Assembly: GCA_002256435.1 (NCBI GenBank) | Contig: NKJC01000005.1 | Location: 1 to 64,000, forward strand | From: Chitinophagaceae bacterium BSSC1 | GTDB lineage: Bacteria; Bacteroidota; Bacteroidia; Chitinophagales; Chitinophagaceae | DNA length: 64,000 nucleotides | Direction of reading: 5' to 3' | In this document: piece after piece, positions 1 through 7,507 of the stretch | Layout of the letters: each line of letters starts with the position of its first letter | Numbering within the stretch: the first letter of the stretch is position 1 | Notes under the pieces: generated by a model | Database searches by the model: none | What the model was told of the DNA's origin: nothing | Seen by the model: the letters and a program-made list of their open reading frames with translations, nothing else | Position numbers and translations under genes: made by a program

Positions 1-150
1 AATAAATTCGAAAATAAAATCGATTTTAAATTCTATTTGATGCTTAAACCTTACCTGAATAATGATCTACATGTATTCAGATTTCTTCTGTTGCTTCCAA
101 ACTTTCAAAGATCTTTTAGGCCTTACTTGACCTCCCTTTTTATCGGGTTG
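1..150 (-). promoter_or_regulatory. Probable rRNA operon leader with boxA-like antitermination site
   Basis: No coding region is visible here. Read on the minus strand, downstream of the two promoters at 151-300, the sequence contains AGATCTTTGAAAGT (complement of 101-114). This resembles the boxA antitermination element of rRNA leaders (E. coli boxA core CTCTTTAACA) and the conserved ATCTTTGA segment that precedes 16S rRNA in Bacteroidota. The stretch is AT-rich and has no open frame. I infer that a 16S rRNA gene, or at least a stable-RNA gene, begins to the left of the window on the minus strand. The rRNA itself is not in view. Confidence 0.5.
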
Positions 151-182
151 CAAAAGTAATAAACCTTATCATTATCACCAAA
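151..182 (-). promoter_or_regulatory. Bacteroidota-type promoter P2 (stable RNA)
   Basis: On the minus strand TTTG (179-182) is followed after exactly 20 bp by TACTTTTG (151-158), matching the Bacteroidota consensus TTTG-N19-21-TAnnTTTG. The seven bases after it, CAACCCG, are identical to those after the second promoter at 269-300. Two identical strong promoters in tandem are typical of rRNA operons. Confidence 0.75.
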
Positions 183-268
183 AATATTCAGGATTTTATT
201 CCTTCTTTTTTTTGATGACTAACTGCGTGATTTTTTTAAGAACTATCCGCTTTTTTACCGGCGGGTTG

Positions 269-300
269 CAAAAGTAAGACGGGAATAGTTCCCCACCAAA
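269..300 (-). promoter_or_regulatory. Bacteroidota-type promoter P1 (stable RNA)
   Basis: On the minus strand TTTG (297-300), 20 bp spacer, TACTTTTG (269-276), then CAACCCG. Box sequences, spacing and initial transcribed bases equal those of the promoter 118 bp downstream. It probably drives the same operon off the left edge. Confidence 0.75.
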
Positions 301-331
301 TATTTGGCGTCAATTAGGGCAAAAAAGCCTG

Positions 332-407
332 ATTTATTTTTCAAATTAGTTCCAAATTAAGATTTAACTAATTAATATTCAATTAGTTAGCTAGTTGAAA
401 AATAAAT
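332..407. repeat. AT-rich nested inverted repeat
   Basis: A 13-bp perfect inverted repeat (ATTTATTTTTCAA at 332-344, its complement at 395-407) encloses a second perfect 8-bp pair (AACTAATT 366-373, AATTAGTT 381-388). It lies between the 3' end of the DUF3467 gene and the stable-RNA promoters. It could act as a terminator or barrier for the DUF3467 transcript, or as a cruciform upstream of P1. No other function can be read from it. Confidence 0.5.
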
Positions 408-426
408 TTAAAAAGATAGGAGAATT

Positions 427-735
427 TTAGGCCTGAGGTGTAGGACCGCCAAAATGCATGGGTATTTCTACCTGTTCTAAGTCCTGGATGCTCCCATTGG
501 CTAGTTCATATCTATCTATGTTTTCAGCAAGGGCTTTCATCAATTTCTTGGCGTGCATAGGTGTAAGGATAATCCTAGACTTTACTTTGCTCTTAGGAGT
601 GCCTGGCATCACGTTCACAAAGTCTACTACAAATTCTGCGTGGCTATGGGTAATGATGGCTAGATTGGCATAAGATCCTTCTGCCATCTCTTCACTGATT
701 TCAATATTCAATTGTGCGTTGGGTTGTTGTTCCAT
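427..735 (-). CDS. DUF3467 family protein
   Basis: A 102-residue cytosolic protein of the DUF3467 family. The recognisable features are an N-terminal G-S-Y-A-N segment, H-S-x-x-E-F-V-V-D-F in the middle, the S-R-I-I-L-T-P-x-H-A-K-K-L segment and a C-terminal block ending in YELANGSIQD. The family is widespread in Bacteroidota and has no established biochemical role. A longer frame begins at 783, but the start at 735 (M-E-Q-Q-P-N) fits the family and lies 13 nt after a TACTTTTG promoter box; the longer version would begin inside the neighbouring terminator. It is transcribed separately from the SusCD pair. The family call is fairly sure; the function is unknown. Confidence 0.85.
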   Translation of the reverse strand: MEQQPNAQLNIEISEEMAEGSYANLAIITHSHAEFVVDFVNVMPGTPKSKVKSRIILTPMHAKKLMKALAENIDRYELANGSIQDLEQVEIPMHFGGPTPQA

Positions 736-748
736 ATTGCTATTTTGA

Positions 749-756
749 CAAAAGTA
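749..756 (-). promoter_or_regulatory. -7 promoter box for the DUF3467 gene
   Basis: TACTTTTG on the minus strand, a perfect TAnnTTTG box, 13 nt before the chosen start codon. No TTTG is seen at the -33 distance; that position is occupied by the SusD terminator hairpin (765-785). Confidence 0.55.
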
Positions 757-757
757 C

Positions 758-789
758 AAAAAAAGGGTGCCGGAAACCGGCACCCTTTT
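758..789 (-). terminator. Intrinsic terminator of the susC-susD operon
   Basis: A perfect 9-bp stem (GGGTGCCGG 765-773 and CCGGCACCC 777-785, loop AAA) is followed on the minus strand by seven T residues (758-764). It lies 22 bp past the SusD stop codon. On the plus strand it is followed by only four T residues. Confidence 0.9.
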
Positions 790-810
790 AAGAACTATTA
801 GGTTAGTAGA

Positions 811-2334
811 TTAATCTATATCCCAAAATAAGCGGTTGCTAAATACATTGATACCGGTTGGTACGTTAGCATTTGAACCAGACTCTGTACCTGGATAGTA
901 AAAACGCAATGGTCTGTCTGCGGTGGTAACACCAGGAGACTGAGGAGTTACAGGCAAGTTAGACTTTCTGTATTCAGTCCAAGCTTCTAAACCACTGAAA
1001 TTGGCCAATGCCAACCATTTCTGAATAGCAATGGCTTTTAGTTTGTCTGTAGAAGCAGCCCAATCAGCATCCACTTTACCACTAGCCAATAATACGTTGG
1101 CTTGTGCTGTAGCATTGGTAACACCCAATGTGCGGAAAGATTGTCTAACACCTTCTTCGTAGTAAGACTGAGCAGTACCAGGAAGGGTTACACCACTATA
1201 ACGTTGTTTGGCTTCTGCTAAAGCAAATTGAATTTCAGCAGCAGTCATTACAATCACAGGGCGGTTATATTGACCTTTTACAAACAAGCTTGGTCCAACA
1301 TAAGAGGAAGCAGGAGCTGTGAAGCCGGAGGCTACCGCAAATGGAACACCCACATAGTTAGCCAAAACCTCAGGTTGTGTACTTATACCAGGATTACCAG
1401 TGTTTTCTCCACCTTTAGCATAAGCAATACGCTTTAAACGGAAAGTATCGTTGCTAGCAGTTAAAACGTCAAACAAGAACTTAGTTGGACGTGGGTAACG
1501 AGCAAGCGCACGAACCGCACCATTGGCATCATAACCCCAACGATCATAGATTGGGTTTAATTTACCTGCAGTAGCAATAAAGAAAGAAGGACCACCAACA
1601 CCAACATCTTCACCTGTAATAAAACCAGATCCTTCAGTTACAATTTTGTTGATTTCGGTTGTAACATAAGCATCCCTGCTACTAACACGTGATTGGTGCA
1701 TCAAGATGCGCAATTTCAAAGAATTGGCAAATCTGATCCATTTTGTAGTGTTTCCAGAGAAAATGATATCAGCACTAGCAAATGCACTTGCAAAAGGATT
1801 TGCTTTTAATTCTGCAATTGCTACGTCTAAAGAGATAATCAATGAATCGTAAACAGCTTTATGATCATCAAATTTAGGAGCCAAAGAACTAACACCTTTC
1901 AAAGCGTCAGAATATGGTAGGTTACCATACATATCAGAAATAGCTTGATAAACATAAGCCTTCATAATTCTTGCAGGCCCTTTAAAATACTTCTGATTTG
2001 TAGCATCTGCATTTTTTAATACATACTCATAGTCATACAAGTTGTCATACAAACCATCCCAATAGTTATAATCGCCATTGGTATACTGATAGTTAAAAGT
2101 ATTTGTACTTAAGATATAAGAACTTGACTGGGTCCATTGACCAGACCAATAAGAACCTATCTCATTGGGACTTACCATACTGGAAGCCGTAGTATTTAAC
2201 GCATTGGTCAATACATAAGAGGGAGTAGCACTTGGCAAACTGTTTGGATTGGTGTTGATATCCAAGTAAGATTTTTTACATCCCATGGTCATCAGCGCCA
2301 CAAAAGCCAGTGCGTATAATGATTTAAATTTCAT
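811..2334 (-). CDS. SusD/RagB-family nutrient-binding outer membrane lipoprotein
   Basis: A 507-residue surface lipoprotein that caps a SusC channel and captures substrate. The N-terminus has a hydrophobic signal ending in T-M-G-C-K-K (lipidated Cys), followed by the hallmark YLDINTNPNSLP of the SusD-like_2 subgroup. TPR-like helical segments follow, then the W-x-A-L-A-N-F-S-G-L-E-A-W-T-E-Y-R motif near the C-terminus. A TTG at 2340 extends the frame by two codons, but the ATG at 2334 is the natural start. The gene follows susC after 29 bp and is ended by a strong terminator. This subgroup is often linked to peptides or oligosaccharides; with no hydrolase gene beside the pair, the substrate cannot be deduced. 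Confidence 0.93.
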   Translation of the reverse strand: MKFKSLYALAFVALMTMGCKKSYLDINTNPNSLPSATPSYVLTNALNTTASSMVSPNEIGSYWSGQWTQSSSYILSTNTFNYQYTNGDYNYWDGLYDNLYDYEYVLKNADATNQKYFKGPARIMKAYVYQAISDMYGNLPYSDALKGVSSLAPKFDDHKAVYDSLIISLDVAIAELKANPFASAFASADIIFSGNTTKWIRFANSLKLRILMHQSRVSSRDAYVTTEINKIVTEGSGFITGEDVGVGGPSFFIATAGKLNPIYDRWGYDANGAVRALARYPRPTKFLFDVLTASNDTFRLKRIAYAKGGENTGNPGISTQPEVLANYVGVPFAVASGFTAPASSYVGPSLFVKGQYNRPVIVMTAAEIQFALAEAKQRYSGVTLPGTAQSYYEEGVRQSFRTLGVTNATAQANVLLASGKVDADWAASTDKLKAIAIQKWLALANFSGLEAWTEYRKSNLPVTPQSPGVTTADRPLRFYYPGTESGSNANVPTGINVFSNRLFWDID

Positions 2335-2363
2335 ATTCAAAAATTTTTAATATTATAACGATC

Positions 2364-5300
2364 TTAGAATGTCAGGTTTATATTGATACCATATTGTCTA
2401 ACTGGTGGTGTTTGACCGGTAGTATTGATACCTTGTCCGTTACCAGTTGTAAAGCTGAACTCAGGATCAGTATAGAAATTGGCTTTGTCAATGATGGTGA
2501 ATAAGTTTCTACCATAAACAGAAACGCTAGCACCAGAGAAAATCTTGGTTTTGCCAATCAAATTAGCTGGTACGTTCCAAGCCAAATTGATATCGCGTAA
2601 TTTGATAAACCAAGCATCATTTACAAAGTTTTCAGAAATCAAACGGTAGTTATCAACCCACAAACCGTACTCTGCTTCACGCACGTTTACGTTGTTGTCT
2701 GTGATTTTACCTGTACCATCTAAATAAGCAGAATTTTCAAATACGTGAGGTACCCTGTTCTCAGTCCATTTACCAGCACCTGTGAATGTCATTTGACGGC
2801 CTAAGTCAGAGAACATTTTGTTACCACCACGGTATTCAAAGTTAAAGGCAAAGCTAAAGTCTTTATAAGTAAACCTAGACCCAAGACCAACCATATGACG
2901 TGGTAAAGTACCGCCACGATTGGTCAAACCTGCATCACGCAAAGGATAACCGGTGGTGCTATTTACTAATCGACGACCAGAACCATCTGCTGCATATACA
3001 TAACCATCAGATTTCAACATTGGGAAACGTTGGTCTTTGATGATATTGGTACTAGCATAAGAGAAACCACTCAATAAGAATTGGTCTACACCAGGATATA
3101 GGTCAACCACTTTGTTATCGTTATAGGTATAACGCAAGCTCGCATCCCATTTCAAGGCTTTCTTTCTCAAGATCTGTACTTTCAAGTCTGCTTCATAACC
3201 CCAGTTTTTAGATTCACCCACGTTGATCAACAAGTTAGAGAAACCAGTTGTGTTCGGAACCTTTACAGTGATTACCTGTCCTTTAGAAGTTTGGGTATAA
3301 GCAGTAACATCTAAGTTTACGCGGTTGTTGAATAATTGGAATTCACCACCCACTTCATAAGAAGTTACAAACTCAGGAGTCAGATTGGCATCAGGTAAAG
3401 TATTACCTACAGTCAAACCAACAATATTTCCATAAGGGAAACCACCTCCATTAGGGTAAGTCAAATCAAGACCATACAAAGGCAAGTTATCGTTACCATT
3501 TTTGTTAGCGTTGATACGCAACTTAGCATAGTTCAAAGTGTTGCTTTTCAAAGAAGGAAGGGCGTCTGTTGCTATGAAAGACAAGGCCAAACCATAGTAA
3601 GGATAAGACCAAGTGTTGGTAGGTCTGTCTGGTTTGTAGAACCTAGAAGTGGCATCATAACGGAAAGTACCATTCAAAATCAACCAGTCTTTATAACCAG
3701 TAGAAAGATCCGCATAGTAACCATATTTGCGCTCCATGGTATTTGATTCACCACCTGTTAACTCACCTTGTCTGTTAGATACGTTGTATACATCTGGTAC
3801 AACTACTGAACTAGAACCAATGGTAATAGATTTGGTTTTACGCTGATACAAGCTAAAACCAAGAATCATTTTATTAGAGAACTGTCCAATATCTTTTTTG
3901 AATTGCAATTGGAATTCGTTGTTGATTACGTTCTCTGTATTGGAATAATCAGTTACACCTCCCAAAATATCAGTACCTGCGCGGTTGATACCATTGTAAT
4001 CATTAGCATAATCCCAAGGAGCAGGAACATATGCTTTGGTTTTAGCCCAATCAGAATACAAGAATTTACCAGTGGTATTCTTACCTGTTCTAACATTGTT
4101 CATCACACCCAAACGGTTGTAGATGGTCAAAAAGCTAGCAGCTTTATAAGTAAGGTCAAAATTACCTTGGATGTTCGCGTCTAAATATTTTTGACGGTTG
4201 TTATCCTTGTTAAAGTTAGGAGCCTGAATATAGTCATTGTAATATCCATTGGGGCTAGCCAAAGGATTGGTTTGCCAATCGCGCAAATCATTAATAGGAA
4301 TGTTTGCAGCTGTATTAATCAAATCACTGTAGAAATCTGCAGAAGTTCTGTCATAACCAGCTTGGGTATAAGAAGCATTAAAACCAACTAACAATTTGCC
4401 GTATTCTTTGGTAGCAGATAAACGTACACCAGTACGGTCACTCTTGTCCAAAGGTACAATACCATTGATGCGGTTGTTTTCTACACTCATATAGAAAGTG
4501 CTAGACTCATCTCCACCTTGAAAACTTACTTGGTTATTGGTAGAAACACCAATATCATAAGCCTTTCTGCGAGCATTGGCTACAGGAGAATAAGGGATGA
4601 TCCATTTTGTACCATCTTCTAATACCCTACCTTGAATCCTGTCTTTACCATCAAATGCATCACCATATTGTTGGTTTTCAAAAGGACGCCAGTTGTCTTT
4701 CATACGCTCTAGGTAATCAGTTTTGTAACCAGCACCTCCAAAAGAAGTTGAATAGTGTGAACCACTACCATATTTGTCTTGGAACTCAGGCAAGAAACTA
4801 ATTTGATCAAAGTTGGTTGAGTTACTATAAGAAACTTTCAACTTTCCTTTTTGACCTTTTTTAGTAGTAATAACAATGGCACCGTTGATACCAGCAGAAC
4901 CATATAAGGTTGCAGCTTGTCCACCTTTCAAGATAGAAACATTGTCAATATCATTAGGGTTAATCAAAGCCAAAACGGTAGAAGTGGTTTGCATACCATC
5001 TAATACTACCAATGCTTCGTTGTTACCAGTTAAAGAACGGTAACCACGCAATACAATTTTAACGGCAGGATCAACACTGTTGTTTACGTTATAAATAGCC
5101 AAACCAGATACTTTACCAGAAAGTGCCTGAGCCAACTGAGGTGATTTACCTACGTTGATTTCTTCATTAGAAACTTTGGCATAAGAGTAACCAATTTCTC
5201 TTTGTTTTTTGCGGATACCCTGTGCGGTAACTACCACATTTTCCAGTTCATCTACTTTCTTTTGAAGAGAAATAGTACCATTTTTAGATACTTTAGATTC

Positions 5301-5540
5301 CGTATCAGTAAAACCAGTAGCGCTAAAAATCAAAACCGCATTGTCAGCAGCATTGATTTTGTACACACCTTTTTCATCAGCAACAGCCACTTGGGTGCCA
5401 CCTTTTACTTTTACGGTTGCATAAGGGATAGGATTACCCTTATCGTCTTTCACTGTTCCCGTGTGTGGGGATACCTGGGCTACAGCTACCATGCTAAAGC
5501 ATAGCATCATTACCAGGAATGATTGAAGCGTTTTTCTCAT
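2364..5540 (-). CDS. SusC/RagA-family TonB-linked outer membrane receptor
   Basis: A 1058-residue TonB-dependent outer membrane beta-barrel that imports the ligand captured by its SusD partner. In order: a signal peptide (about residues 1-21, ending VAVAQ), a carboxypeptidase-regulatory-like Ig domain (about 27-95, GTVKDDKGNPIPYATVKVKG), a TonB-box-like ELENVVVTAQG, a plug domain with the family signature (NPNDIDNVSILKGGQAATLYG) and a long barrel ending in an aromatic residue (NINLTF). Length is normal for the family. It is the first gene of a susC-susD operon, driven by a TATATTCG box at 5564-5571. No sigma/anti-sigma pair or hydrolase is next to it, so it is a bare pair rather than a complete utilisation locus. 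Confidence 0.95.
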   Translation of the reverse strand: MRKTLQSFLVMMLCFSMVAVAQVSPHTGTVKDDKGNPIPYATVKVKGGTQVAVADEKGVYKINAADNAVLIFSATGFTDTESKVSKNGTISLQKKVDELENVVVTAQGIRKKQREIGYSYAKVSNEEINVGKSPQLAQALSGKVSGLAIYNVNNSVDPAVKIVLRGYRSLTGNNEALVVLDGMQTTSTVLALINPNDIDNVSILKGGQAATLYGSAGINGAIVITTKKGQKGKLKVSYSNSTNFDQISFLPEFQDKYGSGSHYSTSFGGAGYKTDYLERMKDNWRPFENQQYGDAFDGKDRIQGRVLEDGTKWIIPYSPVANARRKAYDIGVSTNNQVSFQGGDESSTFYMSVENNRINGIVPLDKSDRTGVRLSATKEYGKLLVGFNASYTQAGYDRTSADFYSDLINTAANIPINDLRDWQTNPLASPNGYYNDYIQAPNFNKDNNRQKYLDANIQGNFDLTYKAASFLTIYNRLGVMNNVRTGKNTTGKFLYSDWAKTKAYVPAPWDYANDYNGINRAGTDILGGVTDYSNTENVINNEFQLQFKKDIGQFSNKMILGFSLYQRKTKSITIGSSSVVVPDVYNVSNRQGELTGGESNTMERKYGYYADLSTGYKDWLILNGTFRYDATSRFYKPDRPTNTWSYPYYGLALSFIATDALPSLKSNTLNYAKLRINANKNGNDNLPLYGLDLTYPNGGGFPYGNIVGLTVGNTLPDANLTPEFVTSYEVGGEFQLFNNRVNLDVTAYTQTSKGQVITVKVPNTTGFSNLLINVGESKNWGYEADLKVQILRKKALKWDASLRYTYNDNKVVDLYPGVDQFLLSGFSYASTNIIKDQRFPMLKSDGYVYAADGSGRRLVNSTTGYPLRDAGLTNRGGTLPRHMVGLGSRFTYKDFSFAFNFEYRGGNKMFSDLGRQMTFTGAGKWTENRVPHVFENSAYLDGTGKITDNNVNVREAEYGLWVDNYRLISENFVNDAWFIKLRDINLAWNVPANLIGKTKIFSGASVSVYGRNLFTIIDKANFYTDPEFSFTTGNGQGINTTGQTPPVRQYGININLTF

Positions 5541-5563
5541 TTAGTTTAGTTTTAAAGTGCTTG

Positions 5564-5595
5564 CGAATATAAAAATTTTACCCAGAAACGTTAAA
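5564..5595 (-). promoter_or_regulatory. susC promoter
   Basis: On the minus strand TTTA (5592-5595), 20 bp spacer, TATATTCG (5564-5571), one mismatch per box from the Bacteroidota consensus. The box ends 23 nt before the susC start codon. Confidence 0.5.
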
Positions 5596-5921
5596 GAATC
5601 GTCAACAAATTGTTAAAGAACCATTACTAATTCAGGTAATAATAGGCCTTATTAGACTAATAACTTCAGATATTTTATTGATTTTAAATAAGTTATGAGA
5701 AACACATTTTTTTCTCAAATTTTTGGATGGGTAGGTCCAAAAATGTTAAAATCCAACAAAAAAAAAGGCATTTTTTGGTAATTCCCATTTAAATTAAAAA
5801 ACATATGTTTTTTTTTGTCAACTAAATTAATAGACTTTTTAAAAGGCCTTACTCAAGCAGTATAAAAAATCAATCACGAACCAATAAAAAACTAAAAATC
5901 TAGAATTTCAGGGCTTTCAGA

Positions 5922-5929
5922 TATTTTTG
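5922..5929 (+). promoter_or_regulatory. folD -7 box, probable leaderless start
   Basis: TATTTTTG matches TAnnTTTG and is followed by only CGGC before the ATG at 5934, so transcription should begin at or next to the start codon. No clear TTTG at -33. Confidence 0.55.
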
Positions 5930-5933
5930 CGGC

Positions 5934-6818
5934 ATGTTAGTATTAGACGGCAAACTGGTATCGGCTTCTGTAAAGGAAAGCCTGAAGGCTGAAACGGCAG
6001 CTTTATTAGAAAAAGGGCATCGCGCACCGCATTTGGCCGCCATCTTGGTGGGAACCAATGGTGCCAGTGAAACCTATGTGGCTTCAAAGGTCAAAAACTG
6101 TGAAGACATAGGTTTTATTTCTAGTTTGGTGCGTTTAGACGAAAATGTAGACGAAGCTACCCTACTTTCTACCATTGCACAGCTAAATACTGATGAGGGT
6201 GTAGATGGCATTTTAGTGCAATTGCCCTTGCCCAAACAGATCAATGAACACAAAGTAATTGAAGCCATTGATCCTAGCAAAGACGTAGATGGATTTCATC
6301 CTTCTAGCGCGGGAAAGCTCATGCAGGGTTTACCCAGCTTTATTCCAGCTACCCCTTATGGGATCATGCTCATGTTGGAATTCTTTAACCTTCCTACCAA
6401 GGGCAAACACGCGGTTGTTATTGGCAGAAGTAATATTGTAGGCAGACCCATGAGCATCTTGCTTAGTAGTAATATTCCAGGAGGCAACTGTACTGTAACG
6501 GTTTGTCATTCACATACCCCTAATTTAAAAGAAATTTGCCTGCAGGCCGATATACTAGTAGCGGCATTGGGCCGTCCAGAATTTGTTAAAGCAGATATGG
6601 TAAAACCAGGCGCTGTGGTAATTGATGTGGGTATTACCCGCGTAGATGATCCAACGGCTAAAAAAGGATTTAGAATCAAGGGCGATGTGGCTTACGCCGA
6701 AGTAGCCCCATTAACTTCAGCAATTACACCAGTTCCAGGTGGCGTGGGTTTGATGACCATTGCAGGATTGCTCAAAAATACTTTACAAGCATACAAAACC
6801 AATAACGGCATAGCCTAA
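5934..6818 (+). CDS. folD: Bifunctional methylenetetrahydrofolate dehydrogenase/cyclohydrolase FolD
   Basis: 294 residues. It interconverts 5,10-methylene-THF, 5,10-methenyl-THF and 10-formyl-THF in the cytosol, supplying formyl groups for purine synthesis. Visible motifs are Y-V-A-S-K (catalytic Tyr and Lys) near residue 45, VDGILVQLPLP near 100, P-A-T-P-Y-G-I-M, the NADP-binding GRSNIVGRPMS near 165 and the C-terminal PVPGGVGLMTIAGLL. The usual P-C-T-P reads P-A-T-P here, a tolerated variation. queE follows after 9 bp, so the two are probably co-transcribed. The start sits directly behind a -7 box, which suggests a leaderless mRNA. Confidence 0.97.
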   Translation: MLVLDGKLVSASVKESLKAETAALLEKGHRAPHLAAILVGTNGASETYVASKVKNCEDIGFISSLVRLDENVDEATLLSTIAQLNTDEGVDGILVQLPLPKQINEHKVIEAIDPSKDVDGFHPSSAGKLMQGLPSFIPATPYGIMLMLEFFNLPTKGKHAVVIGRSNIVGRPMSILLSSNIPGGNCTVTVCHSHTPNLKEICLQADILVAALGRPEFVKADMVKPGAVVIDVGITRVDDPTAKKGFRIKGDVAYAEVAPLTSAITPVPGGVGLMTIAGLLKNTLQAYKTNNGIA

Positions 6819-6827
6819 GCAATACTC

Positions 6828-7439
6828 ATGCAAATAACTACCACATCATTACCTGTGATGGAAGCTTTTTACACCCTACAGGGCGAGGGCTACCATCAAG
6901 GAAGGGCCGCTTATTTTATCCGTTTGGGCGGATGCGATGTAGGCTGTGTATGGTGCGATGTAAAAGACAGTTGGGATGCAGACAAGCATCCAAAACTATC
7001 CATTGAATCTATTGTTACAGAAGCATGCAAATACCCTGGAAGACTAGCGGTGATTACTGGTGGCGAACCCCTCTTGCACAATTTGGATGAACTAACAAAA
7101 GCCTTACAGGACAAGGGTTTTGAAACCAATATTGAAACATCGGGCTCATCTGCTATGAGTGGTCATTGGGACTGGATTTGTTTGTCTCCCAAAAAATTCA
7201 AAGCCCCTGTTCCGGCTAACTTAGCCCTGGCGCATGAACTAAAAGTGGTTGTCTTTAATAAGCATGATTTTGAATGGGCTGAATTGCACGCAGCGCAGGT
7301 AAGTTCCACTTGCAAATTATACCTGCAACCAGAGTGGGATAAAGCCGCAGAAATTACGCCGCTAATTGTATACTATATTAAAGCCCATCCCCAATGGGAA
7401 TTGAGTTTACAAACCCATAAGTACATCAACGTTCCCTAG
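6828..7439 (+). CDS. queE: 7-carboxy-7-deazaguanine synthase QueE
   Basis: 203 residues; a small radical SAM enzyme that converts 6-carboxytetrahydropterin to 7-carboxy-7-deazaguanine, the ring-forming step of queuosine/preQ0 synthesis. The iron-sulfur ligands are C36, C40 and C43 (C-D-V-G-C-V-W-C). F-Y-T-L-Q-G-E-G precedes them; the SAM-binding VITGGEPLLH follows at about residue 84. The C-terminus LSLQTHKYINVP is typical of the Bacteroidota enzyme. The other queuosine genes (queC, queD, queF) are not nearby. It follows folD closely. Confidence 0.95.
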   Translation: MQITTTSLPVMEAFYTLQGEGYHQGRAAYFIRLGGCDVGCVWCDVKDSWDADKHPKLSIESIVTEACKYPGRLAVITGGEPLLHNLDELTKALQDKGFETNIETSGSSAMSGHWDWICLSPKKFKAPVPANLALAHELKVVVFNKHDFEWAELHAAQVSSTCKLYLQPEWDKAAEITPLIVYYIKAHPQWELSLQTHKYINVP

Positions 7440-7474
7440 ACTTCATCAGAATTTTAACAAACAGCTTTGTTGAA

Positions 7475-7503
7475 TTTGGCGGAACTTTCAAGCATTATTT
7501 TTG
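7475..7503 (+). promoter_or_regulatory. Promoter of the OmpA-family gene
   Basis: TATTTTTG (7496-7503) is followed by AACC and the ATG at 7508, a 4-nt gap implying a leaderless or near-leaderless mRNA. TTTG at 7475-7478 gives a 17-bp spacer, shorter than usual. Confidence 0.5.
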
Positions 7504-7507
7504 AACC

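Larger units (their letters stand above)
5541..5933. other. Divergent intergenic region between susC and folD
   Basis: 393 bp of AT-rich sequence without a credible gene. It holds the susC promoter (5564-5595, minus) and the folD -7 box (5922-5929, plus). A perfect 8-bp hairpin TTTTTGGA/TCCAAAAA lies at 5720-5743 with loop TGGGTAGG. A-rich and T-rich runs fill much of 5700-5800. I see nothing else in it. Confidence 0.6.

Noticed and set aside
811..5540. Complete polysaccharide utilisation locus
   Set aside because: Only the SusC/SusD pair is present; no glycoside hydrolase, SusE/F-like lipoprotein or regulator adjoins it.
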